Source: Streptomyces sp. P9-A2
Lineage (GTDB): Bacteria > Actinomycetota > Actinomycetes > Streptomycetales > Streptomycetaceae
Reading direction: 5' to 3'
Length of the DNA stretch: 64,000 nucleotides
Assembly (NCBI RefSeq): GCF_036634175.1
Contig: NZ_JAZIFX010000001.1
Span: 7,998,001 to 8,062,000 of the forward strand
The translations under genes were made by a program, and so were the position numbers. How positions within the stretch are numbered: position 1 is the stretch's first letter; the number at the start of each line of letters is the position of its first letter. Of the stretch, positions 32,517 through 41,679 are shown in pieces. The notes below the pieces were generated by a model. It was not told where the DNA came from. It was given only the letters and a program-made list of their open reading frames with translations, and did no database searches.

Positions 32517-34889
32517 GTGACCGGCTGGACCTGGGAGTACGAGGGATACGACCCCGCCGAGGTGCGCCTTCGGGAGTCGCTGTGCACGCTCGGCAACGGC
32601 TTCTTCGCCACCCGGGGGGCGCTGCCGGAATGCGTCGCCGACGACGTGCACTACCCGGGAACGTACGCGGCCGGCTGCTACGACCGGCTCATCTCCGAGG
32701 TGGCCGGGAGGCGGATCGAGAACGAGGACCTCGTCAACCTGCCCAACTGGCTGCCCCTGCGGTTCCGGATGCCCGGCGGGCCGTGGCTCACCCCCGACAC
32801 GGTGACCGTGCTCGACCACCGCGAGACCCTCCGGATCTCCTCGGGACTGCTGGAGCGGCTGACCCGGTACGACCTGGGCGAGGGCCGGGTGCTGAGGGTG
32901 CGTCAGGAACGGCTGGTGCATATGGGCGACCCTCACCTGGCCGCGCTGCGCACCGAGTTCACGGCCGAGGGGCACTACCCCGGCGCACTCGAGGTCGAGG
33001 CGGCCCTCGACGGCGGTGTCACCAACGCGGGGGTGGCCCGCTACCGGGACCTGGACGGCCGGCATCTGACCCATGCGCACAGCGGCAGCGCGGGACCGGA
33101 CACCGTGTGGCTGCACTGCCGCACCCGTACCTCCGACATCCGGATCGCCCTCGCGTCCCGGCTCCTCTCCGAGGCGCCCGTCACCTTCCGCAAGGAGAAC
33201 CCGCGGGCCGTCCAGCTGACCCGGCTGCACCTGACCGCGGGCCGCACGGCGACCGTGGACAAGATCGTCGCGCTGTACACCTCGCGCGATCCGGCCATCA
33301 GTGACCCCCTGCACGCGGCCGTCGACCGGGTGGGCCGCGTCGCCCGCTTCGCGGAGCTGCTGGAATCCCACCGGACGGCCTGGGGCCAGCTGTGGCGCCG
33401 GGGCGAACTGGATGTGCCCGGGGAGGCCGGCACCATCCTGCGCCTGCACCTCTTCCACGTGCTGCAGACCCTCTCCCCGCACACCGCCGACCTGGACGTC
33501 GGGGTGCCGGCCCGGGGACTGCACGGCGAGGCCTACCGCGGGCATGTCTTCTGGGACGAACTGTTCGTGCTGCCCTACCTCAACCTGCACTTCCCCGAGG
33601 TCTCCCGGGCCCTGCTGTACTACCGGTACCGACGCCTCGACCGGGCCCGCACCGCCGCCGGGGACGCGGGCCGCCGAGGGGCCATGTTTCCCTGGCAGAG
33701 CGGCAGCGACGGCCGGGAGGAGGCCCAGCATCTCCACCTCAACCCGCGGTCGGGCCACTGGCTGCCCGATCACTCCCGCCTCCAGCACCATGTGGGATCG
33801 GCGATCGCGTACAACGTGTGGCAGTACTGCGAGGCCACCGGTGACACCGAGTTCCTGCACACCAAGGGCGCCGAACTGCTGCTGCAGATCTCCCGCTTCT
33901 GGTCGGACGCCGCAGCCTACGATCCGCTCCTGGGCCGGTACCGGATCAAGGGCGTGATGGGCCCCGACGAGTACCACGACGCCTACCCCGACGCCACCGA
34001 GCCCGGACTGGACGACAACGCCTACACCAACGTCACCGCGGCCTGGGTGCTCTCCCACACCCTCGACGTGCTGCGCACCCTGCCCGAGCCCCGGCGGCGG
34101 GAACTCGACGAACGCACCGGCCTGGACCGGAGCGAACTCGAGAAGTGGGAGGAGGTCTCCCGCACCCTGCACGTACCGTTCCACGACGGTGTCATCAGCC
34201 AGTTCGAGGGATACGGAAAGCTCGCCGAGCTCGACTGGCGGGAATACCGGCGGCGCTACGAGGACATCCGGCGCCTGGACCGGATCCTGGAGGGTGAGGG
34301 CGACACCGTCAACCGCTACCGGGCCTCGAAGCAGGCGGACGTCCTGATGCTCGGGTATCTGTTCTCCCCGGCCGAACTCCAGGGTCTCTTCAGTCGGCTG
34401 GGGTACGAGCTGGACGAGGCGACCTGGCGGCTGACGGTGGACCACTACCTGCACCGCACCAGCCACGGGTCCACGCTCAGCGGCCTCGTCCACGGCTGGG
34501 TGCTGGCCCGCGACCGGCGTGCCGAGGCCTGGACGTTCTGCCAGGAGGCCCTGCGCGGGGACATCGCCGACGTCCAGGGCGGCACCACCGGCGAGGGCAT
34601 CCACCTCGGTGCCATGGCCGGCACGCTCGACCTGGTCCAGCGAGGACTGCCCGGCCTGGAGACGCGCGACGGCGGCCTGCGACTGGACCCGGTGCCCCTG
34701 CCGGAGCTGTCCTCCTACGGTTTCACCCTGCGCTACCGAGGCCATTGGGGCGTCCGGCTGCGGCTGGAACGCGGACGTCTGGAGATCGCCGTACCGTCGT
34801 CGGGACCCGGGCCCGTCGACGTCCGCCTCCCGGACCATACGGCCCGCCTCCAGCCGGGGGAGACGGGCCATCTGCCCCTGCCGGACTGA
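32517..34889 (+). CDS. Glycoside hydrolase family 65 protein (disaccharide phosphorylase type)
   Basis: This 790-residue cytosolic enzyme is expected to phosphorolyse an alpha-glucoside such as trehalose, maltose or kojibiose to beta-glucose-1-phosphate. The N-terminal beta-sandwich covers about residues 1-270, and the (alpha/alpha)6 barrel contains VFWDELFVLPYL, the catalytic-acid motif GVMGPDEYHDAYPDA (Glu) and the phosphate-loop region ASKQADVLML then TSHGSTLSGLVHGW. GGGAAGGAG precedes the GTG at 32517. The product would feed a beta-phosphoglucomutase such as the HAD protein at 9.7 kb. Stress-associated trehalose use would fit the oxygen-sensing neighbours. Confidence 0.9.
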   Translation: MTGWTWEYEGYDPAEVRLRESLCTLGNGFFATRGALPECVADDVHYPGTYAAGCYDRLISEVAGRRIENEDLVNLPNWLPLRFRMPGGPWLTPDTVTVLDHRETLRISSGLLERLTRYDLGEGRVLRVRQERLVHMGDPHLAALRTEFTAEGHYPGALEVEAALDGGVTNAGVARYRDLDGRHLTHAHSGSAGPDTVWLHCRTRTSDIRIALASRLLSEAPVTFRKENPRAVQLTRLHLTAGRTATVDKIVALYTSRDPAISDPLHAAVDRVGRVARFAELLESHRTAWGQLWRRGELDVPGEAGTILRLHLFHVLQTLSPHTADLDVGVPARGLHGEAYRGHVFWDELFVLPYLNLHFPEVSRALLYYRYRRLDRARTAAGDAGRRGAMFPWQSGSDGREEAQHLHLNPRSGHWLPDHSRLQHHVGSAIAYNVWQYCEATGDTEFLHTKGAELLLQISRFWSDAAAYDPLLGRYRIKGVMGPDEYHDAYPDATEPGLDDNAYTNVTAAWVLSHTLDVLRTLPEPRRRELDERTGLDRSELEKWEEVSRTLHVPFHDGVISQFEGYGKLAELDWREYRRRYEDIRRLDRILEGEGDTVNRYRASKQADVLMLGYLFSPAELQGLFSRLGYELDEATWRLTVDHYLHRTSHGSTLSGLVHGWVLARDRRAEAWTFCQEALRGDIADVQGGTTGEGIHLGAMAGTLDLVQRGLPGLETRDGGLRLDPVPLPELSSYGFTLRYRGHWGVRLRLERGRLEIAVPSSGPGPVDVRLPDHTARLQPGETGHLPLPD

Positions 34890-34909
34890 CGGCCCGGCAG
34901 GGAGAGCGG

Positions 34910-35407
34910 TCACTTGTGGAACGATATGTACCCGTTGCCGTCCCGGTCGGAGCCGCGCTTGGTGTACGCGTGCACGTCGGCGCGGCTGCCCGTGGGCTTG
35001 ACGAGGTAGATCGTGTCCTTGTCGTTGTTCCAGATGAAGTTGCAGTTGTTGCGGTAGACGACGTTGTTCTTGTCGGAGTCGGTGCCCTTGCCGCCGCGCA
35101 GCTTCACGTAGTCACGGGGCTGGAGGTAGTGGTTGGTTCTGAAGACGAACCGGTTGCCGACGGCGTCCTTGACGACATACCCCTTGAGGTTCACGGTCTT
35201 CGTCGACGAGTAGTTCTTGATCGTCAGGTACTCGTGGCGGGTGTTGCCCGTGGAGCATTTGTTGGAGTCGGGCCCCGGAGCGTCGTACTGGACGCCGCGG
35301 ACCTTGAGCGCGGAACTGTACTCCGCGGCGTGTGCCGGGACGGCCGTCAATGCGGCCAGGGCCCCCACGACGGCGGTGGTGGCGACGGCAGCGGTGCGCA
35401 TACGCAT
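34910..35407 (-). CDS. Secreted lamin-tail-domain protein
   Basis: This 165-residue protein has signal peptide MRMRTAAVATTAVVGALAAL with an AHA-A cleavage region. The rest is an immunoglobulin-like lamin tail domain: HEYLTIKNYSSTKTVNLKGY, VVKDAVGNRFVF, LQPRDYVKLRGG and a closing NNVVYRN/NFIWNNDKDTIYL stretch. Such streptomycete proteins are small exported proteins of unknown role, possibly wall- or DNA-associated. GGGGGA sits seven bases before ATG 35407. It is convergent with the GH65 gene only 20 bp away. Confidence 0.85.
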   Translation of the reverse strand: MRMRTAAVATTAVVGALAALTAVPAHAAEYSSALKVRGVQYDAPGPDSNKCSTGNTRHEYLTIKNYSSTKTVNLKGYVVKDAVGNRFVFRTNHYLQPRDYVKLRGGKGTDSDKNNVVYRNNCNFIWNNDKDTIYLVKPTGSRADVHAYTKRGSDRDGNGYISFHK

Positions 35408-35581
35408 GAACTCATCCCCCTGCATGACCCTTGCGTGAGGATCATGTGATTATCTGGTGAAGAACCGGATAGTACACAACCCTGTTCGTGCTCACACCGA
35501 CCGGGGCCCACGGACCGGACGGGCCTCACGGCCCTTGTGGACGTAGCGGGTCCTGCGGACACGACGGGTCCTGCGGACATG

Positions 35582-35625
35582 ACGGAGCGCCCGCCCGGTC
35601 CGTGAGGACCGAACGGGCGCTCCGT
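35582..35625. terminator. Strong stem-loop downstream of fprA
   Basis: A 12-bp outer stem (35582-35593 with 35614-35625) and an inner 6-bp stem CGGTCC/GGACCG form a long hairpin 27 bp after the fprA stop. Confidence 0.8.
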
Positions 35626-35651
35626 GGTACGTCGTTGCGACCGCTGTCAGT

Positions 35652-37019
35652 TCACGCGCCGCTCTCCCGCAGCATGTCCTCGCGCTCGACGAGCTTCACG
35701 CGCTCGCGTCCCTGGGGCTCGCCCAGCGCCTTCTCCGCCGCGTCCAGCTTGTGCCAGCCGTCCCAGGTGGTGTAGCGGACGGAGTGCTCGGCGAGGAACG
35801 CGTCCACGGCCTCGGGCTCGGGCGTCGCGGGGGTCTGCAGCCGCCCGTTCGTGAAGTCGTCCAGCAGGTTCGACACCGTCTCGTTGGCGTCGCCCTTGGT
35901 GTGTCCGATCAGGCCGATGGGGCCGCGCCGGATCCAGCCGGTGACGTACGTGGACGTCAGGTGCTCGCCGTTCTCCTGGATGACCCGGCCGCCCTCGTCG
36001 GGCACGGTGCCGGAGTCGATGTCCCAGGGCAGCTTGGGGAGTTTGTCGGAGAGGTAGCCCACCGCGCGGTAGACCGCGGTGACGTCCCAGTCCTTGAACT
36101 CGCCGGTGCCCTTGACGTTGCCGGTGCCGTCGAGCTCGGTGCGCTCGGTACGCAGGCCGGACACCTTGCCGTCCTCACCGAAGATCTCCGACGGAGACTC
36201 GAAGAAGTGCAGGAACAACTTGTGCGGGCGGTCGCCGACATCGCGGATCGCCCACTTCTCCAGCGTCTTCGCGACCATGTCGGCCTGCTTGTTGCCGCGC
36301 CGGGTGGCGATCGAACCCTCGTCGTAGTCGATGTCCTCGGGGTCGACGACGACCTCGATGCTGGGGGAGTGGTCCAGCTCCCGCAGCTCCATCGGGCTGA
36401 ACTTCGCCTGCGCCGGGCCGCGGCGGCCGAAGACGTGGATCTCCCGCGCCTTGTTGGCCAGCAGGCCCTCGTGGACGTTCGGCGGGATCTCCGTCGGCAG
36501 CAGTTCCTCCGCCGTCTTGGCGAGGATGCGCGCGACATCGAGGGCTACGTTGCCGACCCCCAGCACGGCGACCTTCTCCGCATCCAGCGGCCAGGTGCGC
36601 GGCACGTCCGGGTGCCCGTCGTACCAGGAGACGAAGTCGGCGGCGCCGTAGGAACCGTCGAGATCGATGCCCGGGAGGGAGGACATCGACCGGTCGGCGG
36701 TCGCGCCGGTGGCGAAGATCACGGCGTCGTAGAACGCGCGCAGGTCGTCGAGGTGGATGTCGGTGCCGTAGTCCACGTTGCCGAACAGCCGGATCTGCGG
36801 CTTGTCGAGCACTTGGTGCAGGGCCGTGATGATGCCCTTGATCCGCGGGTGGTCGGGAGCGACGCCGTAACGGATCAGACCGAACGGTGCCGGCATGCGC
36901 TCGAAGATGTCGATCGAGACACCCGGGTCGGCGGCAGTGTCGGACTTGAGCAGGGCGTCGGCGGCGTAGATCCCGGCGGGGCCGGATCCCACGACGGCTA
37001 CCCGCAGGGGGCGGGGCAT
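35652..37019 (-). CDS. fprA: NADPH-ferredoxin reductase FprA
   Basis: This 455-residue adrenodoxin-reductase-like flavoprotein passes electrons from NADPH to ferredoxins, for example for P450s or Fe-S assembly. The FAD loop VAVVGSGPAGIYAADALL is at the N-terminus, followed by FGLIRYGVAPDHP, the second nucleotide loop VLGVGNVALDVARIL, FGRRGPAQAKF and the C-terminal GWIRRGPIGLIGHTK. The start at 37019 has AAGGGAA seven bases upstream, better than 37055. An iron-box-like site 46 bp upstream suggests repression by a DmdR/IdeR-type regulator in iron-replete cells. Confidence 0.93.
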   Translation of the reverse strand: MPRPLRVAVVGSGPAGIYAADALLKSDTAADPGVSIDIFERMPAPFGLIRYGVAPDHPRIKGIITALHQVLDKPQIRLFGNVDYGTDIHLDDLRAFYDAVIFATGATADRSMSSLPGIDLDGSYGAADFVSWYDGHPDVPRTWPLDAEKVAVLGVGNVALDVARILAKTAEELLPTEIPPNVHEGLLANKAREIHVFGRRGPAQAKFSPMELRELDHSPSIEVVVDPEDIDYDEGSIATRRGNKQADMVAKTLEKWAIRDVGDRPHKLFLHFFESPSEIFGEDGKVSGLRTERTELDGTGNVKGTGEFKDWDVTAVYRAVGYLSDKLPKLPWDIDSGTVPDEGGRVIQENGEHLTSTYVTGWIRRGPIGLIGHTKGDANETVSNLLDDFTNGRLQTPATPEPEAVDAFLAEHSVRYTTWDGWHKLDAAEKALGEPQGRERVKLVEREDMLRESGA

Positions 37020-37064
37020 GGTCAGGTTCCCTTCGAGCGATGACAAGAGCCTCATCGGGAATCT

Positions 37065-37083
37065 TAAACTAAGGCATACCTAA
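37065..37083 (-). promoter_or_regulatory. Iron-box-like site upstream of fprA
   Basis: On the minus strand TTAGGTATGCCTTAGTTTA matches the 19-bp DmdR/IdeR consensus TTAGGTTAGGCTAACCTAA at 12 positions, with an intact TTAGGT left half, in an AT-rich promoter stretch. Confidence 0.5.
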
Positions 37084-37163
37084 CCTGGTACGCGGGTCCG
37101 GTCTATGGACCCATAAGCGGACCTTATGACTTCACGCGCGGATCCCCGGGCAGCCCCCGTGGG

Positions 37164-39902
37164 TCACGGGATGAGCTGCTCAGACCAGATGATCTTACCG
37201 GTCGGCAGATACCTGGTGCCCCACCGCTCCGACATCTGCGCCACCAGGAACAGGCCGCGCCCGCCCTCGTCGTTCATGGTCGCGTACCGCAGATGGGGCG
37301 AGGTGCTGCTGCTGTCGAGGACCTCGCAGATCAGATTGCGGTCGCGCAGCATCCGTACCTCGATGGGACCGCCGCCGTAGCGGATCGCGTTGGTGACCAG
37401 CTCGCTCAGGATCAGCTCCGTGGTGAAGGTCAGCTCGTCCAGGCCCCAGTCGGACAGCTTCCGTGCGATCGTGGCACGCACCTCGGCGACCGCCGCCGGG
37501 TCGGACGGCACCGGCCACCGGGCGATCCGGTCCTCGGCGAGCGCCCGCGTACGCGCCACGAGCAGGGCGATGTCGTCCCGCGCTCTGGCCGGACGCCGGG
37601 ACTCCAGCACGGCCCGGCAGGTGTCCTCGGGGGATTCCCCGGCCCGGGAGAGCGCCTCGCGCAGCAGTTCCAGACCGACGTCGATGTCGTGGGCGCGGTC
37701 CTCGACGAGTCCGTCCGTGTACAGGACCAGCCGGCTGCCCTCCGCCAGCTCCAGCTCGGCCGTCTCGAACGGCAGCCCGCCCAGCCCCAGGGGCGGGCCG
37801 GCGGGCACCTCCGCGTACTCCACGGTGCCGTCCGGACGGATCAGCGCGGGCGGCGGATGGCCCGCCCGGGCGACGGTGCAGCGCCGGGTGACCGGATCGT
37901 AGACGGCGTACAGACAGGTCGCCCCGGTCACCGGGGCGCTGTGCTCGTCCTCCGTCTCGTCCTGGTCGATGCGGCCGACCAGCTCGTCCAGCAGCCCCAG
38001 CAATTCGTCGGGCGGCAGGTCGAGCGCCGAGAAGTTGTGCACCGCCGTGCGCAGCCGCCCCATGGTGGCCGCCGCGTGCAGCCCGTGCCCGACGACGTCG
38101 CCGACCACGAGCGCGACCCGCGCACCGGACAGTGGCAGGACGTCGAACCAGTCGCCGCCGACCCCGGCCTGCGCGGGCAGATACCGGTAGGCGATCTCCA
38201 GGGCACTCTGCTCGGGCAGGCTGCGCGGCAGCAGACTGCGCTGGAGCGTCACCGCCATGCTGTGCTCGCGCGTGTACCGGCGGGCATTGTCGATGGACAC
38301 CGCGGCCCGCGCGACCAGCTCCTCCGCCAGGGCCAGCTCCTCCTCGTCGAACGGCTCGGGCCTCTCGGCACGCCAGAAGCTGACCACACCCAGCACCAGG
38401 GAACCGGCCCGCAGCGGTACGGTGATCAGCGAGTGGATGCCGTACGCCACGATCTGCCCGGAGCGTTCCAGGTCCTGTGCCCGCCACCCCGGGGCCTCGC
38501 TCAGCCGGGGCTCGACGAGCGACCGTCCGGAGGCCAGGCTGCGGCCCTGCGGGGACGATGCGACGAACCGGGTCTGGGTGCCCACCGGGTACAGCGGGGC
38601 GTCCTTGTGGATGCCGGCCGACGCCGTGCGGCGCACCGACCCCGTCACGTCCGGCTCACCGCCGGCCAGCACCGTCTCGAACAGGTCCACCGTGGTGAAG
38701 TCCGCGAACCGAGGTACGGCCAGTTCCGTCAGTTCCTCGGCCGTGCGGGCCACGTCCAGGCTGGTCCCGATGCCCACACCGGCGTCGTAGAGCATGTCGA
38801 GCCGCTCCCGCGCGGTCTCGGCCCGGCCGGAGAGGGCGCGTAGTTCGGTGGAGTCGCGGACCGTGGCGACGCTGCCGGGCGGGCCCCCGGCGCGGTCGGT
38901 GGAACGCTGGTTGACCGCCAGCAGCCGGTCACCGACCCGGTGCACCTCGTCCGTGGCGACCCGCCCCGAGGAGAGGAGGGCGGCGGTGGCGGGGTCGAGG
39001 GAGAGGTCGAGCACATCGCGGCCCTCCGCGTCCTCGGGCAGGCCGAGCAGCCGGTGCGCCTCGTCGTTGGCGAGGAGCAGGGTGCCGTCGTCGTCGACGA
39101 TGACCACGCCTTCCCGCACCGCGTGCAGCACCGCGTCGTGGTGCTCGTACATGCGGGTCATCTCGTGCGGCCCCAGACCGTGGGTCTGGCGCAGCAGGCG
39201 TCTGCTGATCAGGGCCGCGCCGGTGGTGGCCAGTACGAGCGCGGCGGCCCCCGCGGCCAGGACCAGCGGCAACTGCTCCTCGGCGACGCCGCCGACGTTC
39301 TCGGTCGTGATGCCGGCCGACACGAGACCCACCACCACGCCGTCGGGGTTGTTCACCGGCACCACGGCCTGGACCAGCGGGCCGAGGGTGCCGGTGATCT
39401 CCTCGGTCACCGGCCGGCCGGCCAGCGCGGGCTGGAGGGTGCCGACGAACTTCTTGCCGATCCGGTCCGTCCTGGGGTGCGTGTAACGGATGCCGTCGGT
39501 GTTCATGACGACGACGAAGTCGACCTCGGCCTGTTTGCGGATGGCCTCCGCGCGCGGCTGGAGGAGAAGGGTGGGATCGGGGGACTCGAGCGCCTCGACG
39601 ATGCCCGGCGAGTGGGCCAGGGTCTCGGCCACGGCGAGGGAACGACTGCGGGCCTCCAGCGTGCTGTCGTGCCGTACTTGCAGCACCAGCGCGACCACGG
39701 CGGACACGACCAGCAGCAGCACGATCACGACATGCAGGATGAAGACCCGTCCGGCGACGCTGCGTGCGCTCAGCAAGGACCGGAGCCACTCCGGTGGTCG
39801 CCACCGCGCGCCACCGCCTCCCTGCCGCTGCTGACGTACGGATGCCGTGGTGCTGGGCCGCTGGGGCGACCGGGCCGGGGATCGACCCATCAGTCGGACC
39901 AT
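37164..39902 (-). CDS. SpoIIE-family PP2C phosphatase with sensor, PAS, GAF and anti-sigma kinase domains
   Basis: This 912-residue membrane protein has a first membrane helix at about residues 50-72, an extracytoplasmic CitA/DcuS-like sensor region (PDC fold, residues 75-205, YTHPRTDRIGKKFVG) and a second helix at 210-230. It then has PAS (AVREGVVIVDDDGTLLLAN), GAF (about 390-560), and the SpoIIE phosphatase with VGGDWFDVLPL, VVGDVVGHGLHAA and YTDGLVEDR. A C-terminal HATPase of RsbW type (LILSELVTNAIRYG, GRGLFLVAQMS) closes it. It likely dephosphorylates STAS proteins, possibly the one at 28.5 kb, and may also bind a sigma factor. Confidence 0.93.
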   Translation of the reverse strand: MVRLMGRSPARSPQRPSTTASVRQQRQGGGGARWRPPEWLRSLLSARSVAGRVFILHVVIVLLLVVSAVVALVLQVRHDSTLEARSRSLAVAETLAHSPGIVEALESPDPTLLLQPRAEAIRKQAEVDFVVVMNTDGIRYTHPRTDRIGKKFVGTLQPALAGRPVTEEITGTLGPLVQAVVPVNNPDGVVVGLVSAGITTENVGGVAEEQLPLVLAAGAAALVLATTGAALISRRLLRQTHGLGPHEMTRMYEHHDAVLHAVREGVVIVDDDGTLLLANDEAHRLLGLPEDAEGRDVLDLSLDPATAALLSSGRVATDEVHRVGDRLLAVNQRSTDRAGGPPGSVATVRDSTELRALSGRAETARERLDMLYDAGVGIGTSLDVARTAEELTELAVPRFADFTTVDLFETVLAGGEPDVTGSVRRTASAGIHKDAPLYPVGTQTRFVASSPQGRSLASGRSLVEPRLSEAPGWRAQDLERSGQIVAYGIHSLITVPLRAGSLVLGVVSFWRAERPEPFDEEELALAEELVARAAVSIDNARRYTREHSMAVTLQRSLLPRSLPEQSALEIAYRYLPAQAGVGGDWFDVLPLSGARVALVVGDVVGHGLHAAATMGRLRTAVHNFSALDLPPDELLGLLDELVGRIDQDETEDEHSAPVTGATCLYAVYDPVTRRCTVARAGHPPPALIRPDGTVEYAEVPAGPPLGLGGLPFETAELELAEGSRLVLYTDGLVEDRAHDIDVGLELLREALSRAGESPEDTCRAVLESRRPARARDDIALLVARTRALAEDRIARWPVPSDPAAVAEVRATIARKLSDWGLDELTFTTELILSELVTNAIRYGGGPIEVRMLRDRNLICEVLDSSSTSPHLRYATMNDEGGRGLFLVAQMSERWGTRYLPTGKIIWSEQLIP

Positions 39903-40087
39903 GTGCCGAGCTTACCTACAGGCCGGAACCGCGCGCCTTCGGCCGGACGGGGACGGCGAGGCCGGGAAACGAGCGGGCCGCACAGGAGCGGCCGCCGCGG
40001 CTCTTCGAGGCGGGGAGCGCCGGGCGGCGGACTCTCGAGGTGGTCAGGGTGGTCGAATCGCCCGTCGTCTCCCACCTGAAGTACCGC

Positions 40088-40139
40088 TTCGTGAAGCAGC
40101 GCGGAACGGATCGCTTCCTGGTACGGGCTGCTTCACGAA
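40088..40139. other. 13-bp inverted repeat with 26-nt spacer
   Basis: TTCGTGAAGCAGC (40088-40100) and GCTGCTTCACGAA (40127-40139) are perfectly complementary. The element lies between the divergent upstream region of the SpoIIE gene and the terminator at 40151. Role unknown. Confidence 0.6.
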
Positions 40140-40150
40140 CGCGGTCCCTA

Positions 40151-40192
40151 CGGACCGCGCGACCGGTGGTGCGTTACCGGTCGCGCGGTCCG
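40151..40192. terminator. 17-bp perfect stem-loop
   Basis: Arms 40151-40167 and 40176-40192 with an 8-nt loop, downstream of the minus-strand gene ending at 40248. Confidence 0.8.
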
Positions 40193-40247
40193 CTCCCCGT
40201 GCCACGGGCCCCTTCGGCGCTCGTCCCCCACGGCGCTCGAACGGGGC

Positions 40248-40793
40248 TCATTCGGCCAGCGCGCGGGCCAGCTCCGTCGTGGCACGGGCGATCTTGGTGT
40301 CCTGGTCGTCCATCAGGCGGCTCAGGTCGCCCCGCCGGGCGCGCACCGCCTGCCGGGCGGCCCGCTCCCAGGCGACCGGGTTCTCGCGGTGATTGAGCAG
40401 CTTGGGATACGCGGCGGCGGTGCTCTCCCACTGCCGGGCATCGGCGATGGCCTTGAGCAACTGGATGATTCCGGCACGGCAGGTCACATGCGGCAGCTGT
40501 GCCAGCTCCCAGAGGAAGGGGACGGTGGCGGCCGTCGCCTGTTCCACCACGAAACCGTACTGGCAGATCCGTTTCCGCAGATCCTCCAGGGCCGACCGGG
40601 CCGTTTCGGCGTCCCCCCAGGCGATGCCGTTGAGCAGCAGGGGAATGGCCGCCGCGGATCCGGTGGAGTCCTGGATGTCGCGCCACGGCACACGGGACAG
40701 TGACGTGAGCGGTGTCGTGCGGGCCATTCCGGTCGGGGGCGTGGGGCGCACAGGGCGCTCGCTGCTCGGCTGTTCCGTAGAAGCGCTGCGCAT
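40248..40793 (-). CDS. HEAT-like helical protein (181 aa), unknown function
   Basis: This soluble, helix-rich protein has segments AIPLLLNGIAWGDAETARSA, ALEDLRKRICQYG, ATVPFLWELAQLPHVTCRAG and IIQLLKAIADARQWE that resemble short HEAT-type repeats. Similar proteins serve as scaffolds or toxin-immunity proteins, but no toxin gene is adjacent. ATG 40793 has AAAGG eleven bases upstream. It ends just before the 17-bp terminator. Confidence 0.65.
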   Translation of the reverse strand: MRSASTEQPSSERPVRPTPPTGMARTTPLTSLSRVPWRDIQDSTGSAAAIPLLLNGIAWGDAETARSALEDLRKRICQYGFVVEQATAATVPFLWELAQLPHVTCRAGIIQLLKAIADARQWESTAAAYPKLLNHRENPVAWERAARQAVRARRGDLSRLMDDQDTKIARATTELARALAE

Positions 40794-41256
40794 CGCGTGG
40801 GTGCCTTTCGCGGCGGTCGTGTCGAGTGGGGGGGGGATGGTCAGGTGGACGGCCGGGCCCGGGCCGTCCTGCCCGCCGGGGGCACCGGCACGGGGAAAGC
40901 TTCCGTGTCCGGTCTCCCGGCCTGCTGAGGCACCGTGCCGAGCGGGAGGGACCCGGCGGATGCGGCCGAGTCGTGGCCACGCGTCCGTACGGCGGAGCCG
41001 ACGGTCGGCCGGATCGTTTGGTGCGCAGGTGATGACATGCCATCTCCCCGATACGACGTCAGGACGGGCCGTCAACAAGGGGGTTGACGCTCCGGCTATT
41101 ATCCACGCCGAGAGCACGCGTGTGCAATTGCACGAGAAATTGCGTGAAGTTTTTTTCGGGACGGACCGGGGCGGATCGAGTGCGATCCGGTTCGGTCCGC
41201 CCCGGCGAACGGCCGGGCACCGCCCGGCGGTACACAGGGACAGCGAGGAGGCTGCG
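40794..41256. other. Regulatory gap before the DUF397 gene
   Basis: No gene is supported in these 463 bp. The left 250 bp are GC-rich with no clear structure. The right part is AT-richer and carries the two dyads listed at 41070-41133. Confidence 0.5.
41070..41133. promoter_or_regulatory. Two operator-like dyads upstream of DUF397 gene
   Basis: CGTCAAC/GTTGACG (41070-41076, 41083-41089) and the perfect palindrome GTGCAATTGCAC (41122-41133) lie in an AT-rich stretch. A related half-site AAATTGCGTG follows at 41137. Probable binding sites of an XRE-type regulator such as the one at 41680. Confidence 0.5.
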
Positions 41257-41487
41257 GTGCCAGGAGCGCGGAACGGAGTGCGGGCGAGTTTTTTGGACGC
41301 CTGCTGGATCAAGAGCCGGCACAGCAACGCCGAGGGCAACTGCGTCGAGGTGGCCCCGCTGGACGACGGGAGTGTGGCGATGCGCAACTCCCGTGACCCC
41401 GACGGGCCCGCACTGGTCTACACGTCGGCGGAACTGGCGGCCTTCCTGGCCGGGGCGAAGGACGGCGAATTCGACCACCTGGTCTGA
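41257..41487 (+). CDS. DUF397 domain protein
   Basis: This 76-residue protein has the DUF397 signature: WIKSRHSNAEGNCVEVAPL, VAMRNSRDPDGPAL and YTSAELAAFLAGAKDGEFD. DUF397 proteins pair with a DUF5753 XRE regulator in streptomycetes (the BldB-like/AbaA-type systems) and behave like the small partner of a toxin-antitoxin-like or developmental switch. GAGGAG is six bases before the GTG. The order here, DUF397 first and regulator second, is the reverse of the common one. Confidence 0.9.
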   Translation: MPGARNGVRASFLDACWIKSRHSNAEGNCVEVAPLDDGSVAMRNSRDPDGPALVYTSAELAAFLAGAKDGEFDHLV

Positions 41488-41679
41488 TGCGACCGTTCGA
41501 CGCGAACCGGTGGGCGCGGTGCGGCGGTCCGGACCGCACTGTCGCGGCGACGTGGAGCCGGAGAGGTGAAGTGGAGTTCAACTACCCACTTCTGTAAGGC
41601 TTCTGCGGGGTACATAGGCTGCGGTACGTTGGGCTGCGATAGTGTAAACCGCCCTTGTGCCGGTCTGCTGGGAGTCAGG

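Noticed and set aside
32349..34913. 854-codon minus-strand open frame opposite the GH65 gene
   Set aside because: Shadow of the GH65 coding strand, which has full catalytic motifs.
40393..41256. Long N-terminal extension of the DUF397 protein
   Set aside because: The extension overlaps the opposite-strand HEAT-like gene and the promoter region; the GTG at 41257 has GAGGAG at ideal spacing and gives the normal DUF397 length.
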